Source: Dysidea avara (Eukaryota; Porifera; Demospongiae; Dictyoceratida; Dysideidae). From it: a stretch of 64,000 nucleotides of DNA. The stretch is from contig NC_089275.1 of the NCBI RefSeq assembly GCF_963678975.1, forward strand, positions 18,674,220 through 18,738,219, given 5' to 3'. Position 1 is the first letter of the stretch. Every line of letters starts with the position of its first letter. Both the position numbers and the translations under genes were made by a program. Under the pieces are notes generated by a model, which saw only the letters and a program-made list of their open reading frames with translations, made no database searches and was not told the origin of the DNA. This document shows, piece after piece, positions 57,801 to 64,000 of the stretch.

Positions 57801-58396
57801 GTAACAACAAATTGTATGCAAAAAGTTGCTGAACAAAAAGGTGTGGGCAGACGACAAAACTTTTTCTGAGGGGGTACTTATAATCTCTAATTGATAATGT
57901 CAAGAAGTTAAGGCAATACGGTCTGGACAGGAGACTTTCATGCGACTAGCTACATATTATACAAATTAAAGCAGGCATTAAAAGGAAAAATACAAGTTGG
58001 CTACAATAAAAATGTTATGAACAAAAAAGATATTTTCTGATAAGAGCTCAAGGCAGAAGATCCTGCTTTTAAAACACCATTGCTCATGAGCACTACATAT
58101 AGAGCATTTTGTTTTGACAAAAACCAGACAGCTCTACAGACCAAAGCCAGGTTTATACATTAAAGTCAATATGCACGTGCTCGAACTACGTTCAGTATGT
58201 GTAACAAGATAACGGTTGCTGGCTTACTTGCAATTGGTGTAGGGGGTTGGATACTATGATTGGGTCCATATCTCATAATAGCTCCTGTGGTGGCTGATGA
58301 TCTGCCCTTGCCAATGATATTGATGGCTTCGTCTCCCATAATCTTGCCTTCCTTAACGCACTTGAACAAAAAAGAAACTTCATCTTTTCCCGCCAT
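54840..58396 (-). CDS. Protein kinase with an N-terminal ubiquitin-like module
   Basis: Eight exons: 58228-58396, 57463-57587, 56487-56792, 56271-56421, 56055-56217, 55868-55985, 55694-55816, 54840-55217. All GT-AG, phases agree, 510 codons plus stop, no internal stop. Residues about 1-100 are basic linker. About 100-200 (VSMAPRATYDELVEEGIKYFF...LPNTLQGRPWVLADYLHMHG) look like a ubiquitin/PB1-like fold, by pattern only. The kinase domain starts near 265: GKGGYG loop, AAK lysine, HRDVKPMN catalytic loop, DMG in place of DFG, TPYYSSPE in place of APE, SDVWSFGLVLSE. Catalytic Lys and both Asp are present, so activity is plausible. Class looks TKL/Ser-Thr. I started at Met 58396 (MAGKDEV). It lies tail to tail with the integrase. 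Substrate unknown. Confidence 0.88.
55289..55476. mobile_element. MITE in kinase intron 7
   Basis: Inverted ends TATTTACTTGGTTAAACGC and, reverse complemented, TATTTACTTGGTTAAACGC, with inner TCGATGTGGCGAC-like and CAATCGATTGTGGG text. About 188 bp; borders may be off by a few bases and the target duplication is unclear. Confidence 0.75.
56853..57431. mobile_element. Nested MITEs in kinase intron 2
   Basis: Outer ends CAAGGGGTGGATCCA and, reverse complemented, CAGTGGTGTATCCAGG, resembling the CAGGGGTGGATCCAGG element at 49063. An inner hAT-like element at about 57018-57326 has TAGTGATGGTACAATC and TAGTGATGTGCGATAT ends. Target duplications are degenerate in both. Confidence 0.6.
57690..57950. 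repeat. Degenerate MULE-like remnant in kinase intron 1
   Basis: Holds AAGGGGTCTGGTGAAT on the left and ATAATCTCTAATTGATAA plus ACGGTCTGGACAGGAGACT on the right, echoing arm sequences of the foldback MULE at 30274-30872. Too diverged to fix ends. Confidence 0.5.
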
Positions 58397-58469
58397 ATCC
58401 ACGCGCACTTTTAAGTTGTACAGTAAGAACTCTTAATTACGCATTATGACGTCGTATGCCACGAAGAAA

Positions 58470-58872
58470 TTCTATGGAAATTTTAGAGAAGTACTGATCA
58501 CGTGCACATGATCTCTTATTTCTCAAAGAAATTCTATGGAAATTTTTGAGAAACGAGAAAAGATCGAGAAGTACTAAAGAAATTTAGGGAAAGTTTCAAG
58601 AATAGAGAAAAATTTGAGAAAAAGGTGAGAAACTTTATGAGAAATGAGAAAAAGTGAAGAAATTTCTCGGAAATTTCCCAGAAATGAAAGAAATTTCCGG
58701 AAAATAGACCGAAACGGGCCACCGTATTGGCAACACAATGCTTTTGTTCGAATTGAAGTGCAATCATCTGACGTAACAAGCATTACGTGCGCTGTCTAAT
58801 TGAATTCCTTTTGAAATGATTAGGTATTTGTATTTCACCAGACCCTTACTTTTTGCGAAGGGGTGGGCGGCG
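58470..58872 (-). repeat. Right inverted arm of the IS3-like unit
   Basis: Inverted partner of 50795-51160. It includes an extra local duplication of TTCTATGGAAATTTTWGAGA near 58467-58550. Ends 75 bp before the kinase start codon and so should include the kinase promoter. Confidence 0.9.
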
Positions 58873-59827
58873 CCAGACTAGGGTCTGGTATGGTATGCTT
58901 AGTATAGTGGAGTTGTACCGGATTACCAAAAACTGGTGCAACCAATCAGAACGCTCCACGTTTAATCAGCACATTTTTGTGTATGTTACGTCAAAAGAAT
59001 GAATCAAATGCCCTAACAGTACTGAAGAAACATAAGGAGTTAGCTAATAAAGAACAAATTAGGAGAAGAAAGTGTTATATCGGGAAAGGCTTTTCGCCTT
59101 GTTTGATACGCGAAAAACCCGGGTACGCTCTGATTTCCTAGGTAGGGAGACGTGTGTACTTTATAAAAGTAGACCAATCCACTTTCGCCTGTGTAAAGGT
59201 AGGGTCCGCAATCCGAAAAATCAACTTTTACAAATCGAACCCCCTACCATTGTGGGATGTTCATTGTGGTATCCCATTGCTAGATCCACCATGAAACCGG
59301 AGGCACGATTGTCGTCTTCACAGAAATATCAATTTTAGTATTTCGTGAGAAGCAAAAATTATTTTTAAAATTTTGTGCTCCACACAAACAACAGGATAAA
59401 ACTTACTGCTTAGCTAGATATTATCTAGAGTTAATGTAGTTTAAAAGTACGCACAGAAATAAGCAAATGATTCACTGGATTCCTGGCACAGAATTGCTTT
59501 CTCTCGAAAACGAAACACAAATTTTCGAATTCAAACTGCCCTACCAACCAAGACAAGAAAAGCCAACTCTTCCTCATAGTGATGTGATAAAGTTGGATGC
59601 ATAGTCTGTCTATGCTGTTAGTCTGGAAAGGATCTGAGACTTCTCACCATCTGGGTGAAGAACGTCAAACTTTTCGTGCGTCATTTCAAGGGATTCTCTA
59701 AATGGTACCAAAGTGCTTTCCAGTACTTCTGATGCCACAATGGTCACTTAATTTTGTTTAGAATGATGATAAATGATGGATCAAAACGTTTGGTAGTAGT
59801 AGTTGGTGTTTCTGTGATTTCATATTA
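58873..59827. other. Unassigned DNA right of the IS3-like unit
   Basis: The only ORF of note, 59072-59338 plus (88 codons), has no recognised domain. CCAGACTAGGGTCTGG at 58872-58887 is a small palindrome next to the right arm. Nothing else recognised. Confidence 0.4.
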
Positions 59828-60943
59828 GGCCACTCCAAGTCATACCTTAGTTTCTGGTCACTCCCTAGCCAACAAAAGGATGCGGGCGGGCGGATGATCA
59901 GGACTTCAGGACTATCATAGACTCTTACATATACACCAGTAATACTGTAATGTTATTAATTTTGCTCAATTTACCCATTTCATATTGAGTTTACAACCAA
60001 GCTTAACCAACATTCTTATAGCATAAGTAGTTAATTATGCTTCTGCAAAGTGCACCAGGAAAATTGTTGATGGCTAGCTACACTGCTGAGCACAACAATG
60101 TGTAGCTAACACTAAGGAAAGGTCTGCTCATGTAGCTACTTTTGCTTTACAAATGAAATGTTTCATTAGCTATGTCAGGAAATTATTATTTATTAGCTAG
60201 CTAATAATAATCCAAAACTATATTAACACATCAGAAACTCTTTCAAATCTGAAGTCTTAGTCAACTATATATGCATGTGTTTCCAGCCTTCTATACAGTA
60301 AACCTTCAGTAAAGTAGCTGTCAAAGTTTTGAGTTGAGTTGTTGAGTGCTCCAGGCTAGTGTTTTTCAGTGATCATGTGGGAAAGCTAAGTTAATGTTTT
60401 AACTAAGGGATGCCATGCACTTGTTAATTTAGGACCATACTTGCAATTATGTAATCATGGAAAAGTTGAAGTTTGAGCTCACCAAATGTTACCGGATTTC
60501 TAGTCAGTATATCAGTGATCAGTGATAAGGAAGTCCAAGTTTAGATCCACTAGAAGAGTTACTAGATTAATCATTAGAGGACCACATCTGAATTGTTAGG
60601 AAAGTTTAAGCTGTGGTATATCTGATCATTAGGATAGTGATCAATGCTACATACATACTGTACTGAAGTTACTTACTGGCAACAGAAGCATTACTAATAG
60701 CTATATAGCTAATCAAGGACAAGTCAAAAACGTTATAGTAGTATCTGTCTATTCTAGTATTAAAGTTAAGGGTAGTGTGACTGCTCTATTAGAGTATCTC
60801 GATCTTTTGCAATGTTTAAAAATCACTGTCCTTGGTCACGTACACTTAAGCGCCTGTAATATTAATAATAGTCCTCATAAACTGGGGTTCCAGTTTTCCA
60901 TGCGGGCGGGTGACCAGAAACTAAGGTTTGACTTGGTGTGGCC
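59828..60943. mobile_element. Harbinger-like MITE, 1.1 kb, TTA duplication
   Basis: Ends GGCCACTCCAAGTCATACC and, reverse complemented, GGCCACACCAAGTCAAACC, continuing through TTAGTTTCTGGTCAC and GCGGGCGGG blocks on both sides; TTA at 59825-59827 and 60944-60946. No transposase ORF. It carries the TGACTGCTCTATTAGAGT motif at 60778-60795. Confidence 0.82.
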
Positions 60944-61002
60944 TTATCTGAAAACGTTCGCGATCAGAACCGTAACGAACTGGAACTATCCCGGATTGCC
61001 GT

Positions 61003-61140
61003 GATGTCGACGGATTCCCCTCAGCTCGAGCACACACAACACATGCCACAGTATTCTCACGTGATTAAACATTACATAATACATTCTAAATAGTACACAC
61101 TAATTCTAAATAATAAGCGCTATATAACCTGTTCTCTACA
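61003..61140 (-). repeat. Probable 3' LTR of the second BEL/Pao element
   Basis: On the minus strand the LTR would start TGTAGAGAACAGG at 61140, directly after a GGAGAAAA purine tract. The distal end near 61003 (..GTCGACATCA) is a guess because the partner LTR is beyond the window. The polyprotein stop codon (61136-61138) lies inside the first bases of this LTR. Confidence 0.5.
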
Positions 61141-64000
61141 TTTTCTCCGGGGGGCGGCGTAGTGTATTAGTCCACTCTGAAATGTTCTTCATAGCTCTAG
61201 TAGCAGCTGCTCTCTTAGGTCTTGGTAGTACTGGACCATCACATTGAACATCAGTATTAGATTGTTGTTGCATACTTACTGGGGTTGAACTATCCTCTGT
61301 ACTCTCTCCAGTCAAATTGTTATTTGGAGTGCTGACAACTTCCAACGGATATAGTCTGGTGATGGGTCTATTAGTCTTGTAGTTAGCAGTTGAAATGTGG
61401 GCTGAGCGAACTAATCCATCATTTCCCTTGACTAGATCATCCACTATAGCCAACTTCCAGTGGAGTCTTGGGGTGTCATCATGGACCAACACAACATCAC
61501 CCTTCTTGATGCACTGTTTGTTATTTCCTGAAGCTTTGTGAAGTTCTCTAAGGGCAGTTAAATATTCCCTTTTCCAACGAAGCCAGAACTGTTGAATAAG
61601 TCTTGAGTGCTTGTTTACAGCCTTTCTCATGTCTTTGTCAGTCAAGTAGGATGGATCAGTGATCTCCTCCTGGTCATCAATAGGGTGTGGAGCAGACACT
61701 ATTCTTCTGCCGTACATGAGGTGAGCTGGGGTAAGAGGTTCAGGGTCAGAAATATCGGTAGACACATAAGTAAGTGGTCGATCGTTAAGCATGCTCTCAA
61801 TCTTGACAACAACTGTCTCTAAAACTTGCAGTGATACAAACGTTCTTCCTAGGGTTTTCTTTACTGCCTGCTTTGTGAGGCCTATAAGGCGCTCCCAAAA
61901 CCCCCCATACCATGGGGCCCGTTTAGGTATAAAACTCCATGTGACGTATTGACGCCCCAAAGCTTCCTTCAGATCATCAGATTCAAACAGTTCCTTAATT
62001 TCCTCCGCAGCAGCACGATAAGTAGAGGCATTGTCAGATAGCATCTGTGTTGGGAGTGACTTTCGACTTGAGAATCTACGAAAAGCAAGTAAAAAACTAT
62101 CCACAGTTAAGTCATGTACAATTTCTAAATGCACTGCCCTAGTACAGGCGCAGGTAAACAAGCATATGTAAACCTTCCTCTCTCCTGTTGTGTCTCTTAC
62201 ATACAGTGCCCCAGTGATGTCAACTCCTGTGACTTTAAATGGCTGAGATGCTTCTACACGCATTCTTGGTAACGGTGGAGGATCTGGAGCTTGGTAAGGT
62301 TTACCCATGAGTCTATTGCATGTCACACACTGGCGTAGCTGCTTCTTGACTCGTTGTCGAATAGTCGGAATCCAGAAGACTTGTCTCAACGCGGTTATGG
62401 TGGTACTGACTCCAGCATGGTGAAGCTTCTTGTGTGTTTGTTGTATAAACATGTCAGTCAGTAAGTGTTTGGGGGGTAGTAGAATTGGAAATTTGGCAGC
62501 ATCTGCTACAGGGGCATTGTGTATTCTGCCACCACATCGTATGAGGTTACTCTTGTCAAGGAACAATCTCAGCTGCTTAACCAGCGTAGGGCAATGGTGC
62601 TTGCTCCTCTTCATCAAATAGGAGAGTTCCTCCTTGAAACATGAGTGCTGGCTACTTGAGATCCAGAGCTTCTTAGCTGCCTGCAATTCAGAAGCACTCA
62701 AGGGTCCACTTAGTCTAGTGTGTTGTCGAGACAAATTGTGAGTAAACCTCAAAACATATGCAGTTACAGCTAACAACTTGTAGATGTTACTATGGCGTGT
62801 TATGGTGACAACATTTGAAATACCTGTAGTAATGCTGGCGTCATCTTCTGGTGTAGTCACTTCTACCTCCTCCTCAGCTTCTGCTATGTTGATGTGTAGA
62901 ATACCTGTTGGCAACCACTTGGGCCATTCAGATTCTGATGGTAACCAGCAGGGACCTTGAAGCCACAACTGTGAAGAAAATAACTGCTGGGCTGATATGC
63001 CTCTTGTAAGTAGGTCAGCTGGGTTGTCTGATGTTGGAGTAAATGACCACATCTTAGGTGGGAAGGAGTTGACAATTTCAGTGACACGGTGATTGATAAA
63101 TGGCTTTGAACTGGTCTGTTTGTAAATCCAATACAGCACAATTTGGCTATCAGTCCATAAGTGAGTATTGGTAGACAAATTGTAACTATGTAGTGAAGAC
63201 TTGACAAAGTTAGCTAGTCGAGAAGCCATTACTGCAGCCATTAACTCTAGTTTGGGTAGTGTAACAGTCCTAGTAGGAGCAACTCGGCTCTTGGACATCA
63301 CTAAACAGACCTTGCCCTGCTGACATAAGTACACTACTGTGCCATAAGCTTTGGTGCTGGCATCTGAAAACACATACATGTTACAAGTATTGTACCTCTG
63401 ATTAGATGGTGTGAAGTAGGGTCTTGGTACTGTTAGCTTGGGTAACTCAAACAAGTCAGCAAGAATACCGATCCATCTGTCTCTGATATCAGTTGGTAGA
63501 GGCTCATCCCAAGAGAGCTTGCTTTGCCAAATATCTTGAAGTAGTATCTTGGCCTTAATTGTAATGGGTGTAGCCCATCCTAGAGGATCATAGATTTGTG
63601 AGGATGTTTGCAACATGTCTCTCTTGGTAAGTAGATTTGTGTTAGTGGACAACTTCTTTGGGGAGAGCGACAAAGTATCCGTTGCTATGTTCCACTGTAA
63701 CCCCAAAATTCCAACTGTTGTGCTAGGATCTCCTGTCTTCTCTTTGGCTACAAGTTCTTGGAGCTGTTGACTGTTAGAGGACCACGACCACAGATTAAAC
63801 TTTGCCTTACCCATGATTGTTCTAGCTTGAGTGTAGTACTGTACTACTTCCTCCTCTGTATCACAGCCTGATAAAATATTATCTACGTATAGATTCTCTT
63901 TCATATCATCAGCTATGGGTGAAGGCGTATTGTTTAGATGTAGATTAAGAACAGCAGCAAGCATGAAGGGGGAACTACAGGAGCCAAATGGTACAACTGC
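61136..64000 (-). CDS. BEL/Pao Pol, 3' part, continues past the window
   Basis: Open frame running off the right edge (no start inside the window; the first Met is at 63964 but coding continues upstream of it). From the edge: the end of reverse transcriptase with LYVDNILSG (YVDN form of the catalytic box), the QIYDPLGWATP connection, RNase H with VFSDASTKAYGT, and a zinc-binding segment ending CVTCNRL. The integrase core has Asp in GVDITGA (about residue 580 from that Met), Asp in LSDNAST (about 643) and Glu in GGFWERL (about 690). The C-terminus is Pro/Ser/Gln-rich. No frameshift or stop in 2.8 kb, so this copy may be intact and recent. It is clearly a different lineage from the element at 1807-7929. 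Confidence 0.93.
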   Translation of the reverse strand, partial: AVVPFGSCSSPFMLAAVLNLHLNNTPSPIADDMKENLYVDNILSGCDTEEEVVQYYTQARTIMGKAKFNLWSWSSNSQQLQELVAKEKTGDPSTTVGILGLQWNIATDTLSLSPKKLSTNTNLLTKRDMLQTSSQIYDPLGWATPITIKAKILLQDIWQSKLSWDEPLPTDIRDRWIGILADLFELPKLTVPRPYFTPSNQRYNTCNMYVFSDASTKAYGTVVYLCQQGKVCLVMSKSRVAPTRTVTLPKLELMAAVMASRLANFVKSSLHSYNLSTNTHLWTDSQIVLYWIYKQTSSKPFINHRVTEIVNSFPPKMWSFTPTSDNPADLLTRGISAQQLFSSQLWLQGPCWLPSESEWPKWLPTGILHINIAEAEEEVEVTTPEDDASITTGISNVVTITRHSNIYKLLAVTAYVLRFTHNLSRQHTRLSGPLSASELQAAKKLWISSSQHSCFKEELSYLMKRSKHHCPTLVKQLRLFLDKSNLIRCGGRIHNAPVADAAKFPILLPPKHLLTDMFIQQTHKKLHHAGVSTTITALRQVFWIPTIRQRVKKQLRQCVTCNRLMGKPYQAPDPPPLPRMRVEASQPFKVTGVDITGALYVRDTTGERKVYICLFTCACTRAVHLEIVHDLTVDSFLLAFRRFSSRKSLPTQMLSDNASTYRAAAEEIKELFESDDLKEALGRQYVTWSFIPKRAPWYGGFWERLIGLTKQAVKKTLGRTFVSLQVLETVVVKIESMLNDRPLTYVSTDISDPEPLTPAHLMYGRRIVSAPHPIDDQEEITDPSYLTDKDMRKAVNKHSRLIQQFWLRWKREYLTALRELHKASGNNKQCIKKGDVVLVHDDTPRLHWKLAIVDDLVKGNDGLVRSAHISTANYKTNRPITRLYPLEVVSTPNNNLTGESTEDSSTPVSMQQQSNTDVQCDGPVLPRPKRAAATRAMKNISEWTNTLRRPPEKM

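Larger units (their letters stand above)
50795..58872. mobile_element. IS3-like DNA transposon carrying a DDE integrase and a protein kinase
   Basis: About 8.1 kb. Arms at 50795-51160 and 58470-58872 are inverted copies (outer CCCCTTCGCAWAAAGTAAGG and GTCTGGTGAAATACARATAC, inner CATGTGCACGTGAT). Inside are two convergent spliced genes, integrase (51199-54835, plus) and kinase (54840-58396, minus), each starting 20-75 bp from an arm, with 4 bp between their stops. The integrase belongs to the eukaryotic IS3-like DDE group (IS3EU in Repbase usage, from memory). That the kinase travels with the integrase is my inference from position. Outer ends are blurred by family D on the left, and no clear target duplication is visible, so exact borders are uncertain. 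Confidence 0.65.

Noticed and set aside
59072-59338. 88-codon plus-strand ORF as a gene
   Set aside because: No recognisable domain and no supporting context.

Overview
This is a window of intron-rich, AT-rich animal nuclear DNA crowded with transposons. Three host-type or domesticable genes with conserved animal architectures stand out (a CNOT4 orthologue, a TRIM protein with filamin and NHL repeats, and a DDE-integrase/kinase gene pair). BEL/Pao retrotransposons and many MITEs accompany them. I infer a marine invertebrate, possibly a sponge; the sequence alone does not settle the species. Spliced models below were built by hand from reading frame, phase and GT/GC-AG sites.

Layout. 1-1806: nested MITEs. 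1807-7929: a young, nearly complete BEL/Pao element on the minus strand (180-bp LTRs differing at one base, GTTAG target duplication, tRNA-Lys primer site), broken by one frameshift. 8085-23743: seventeen coding exons of CNOT4 on the plus strand (923 codons; the RING exons must lie left of the window), with repeat-filled introns and one GC-AG intron. 23744-33000: mostly non-coding, with a 1.9-kb 162-bp satellite organised as trimers and a 599-bp foldback MULE with a 9-bp target duplication. 32947-44605: a two-exon TRIM-filamin-NHL gene on the minus strand whose 9.4-kb intron is a MITE graveyard. 44850-50794: GGGCCC-rich repeat arrays in opposite orientations bracketing three decayed LINE fragments. 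50795-58872: the most interesting object (next paragraph). 58873-61002: a Harbinger-type MITE and unassigned DNA. 61003-64000: a second, different BEL/Pao element on the minus strand, running off the right edge.

The 50.8-58.9 kb unit. Two arms of about 350-400 bp in inverted orientation flank two tail-to-tail, multi-exon genes whose stop codons are 4 bp apart: a DDE integrase/transposase gene (10 exons, about 393 codons) and a protein kinase gene (8 exons, 510 codons, open throughout). Each start codon lies just inside an arm. I read this as a long-terminal-inverted-repeat DNA transposon of the eukaryotic IS3-like kind that carries its own Ser/Thr kinase. The transposase exon bearing the second catalytic Asp is split by a 229-bp pogo-like MITE, so this copy is probably no longer autonomous, whereas its kinase gene looks intact.

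Several MITE groups can be told apart by target duplication: 8 bp (hAT-like), 7 bp (5'-CARGA termini), 5 bp (CAGGGG/CATAGG termini), TTA (Harbinger-like), TTAA, TA (pogo-like) and 9 bp (MULE). A short near-palindromic motif, TGACTGYTCTATTAGAGT, recurs at least fourteen times inside unrelated repeats.
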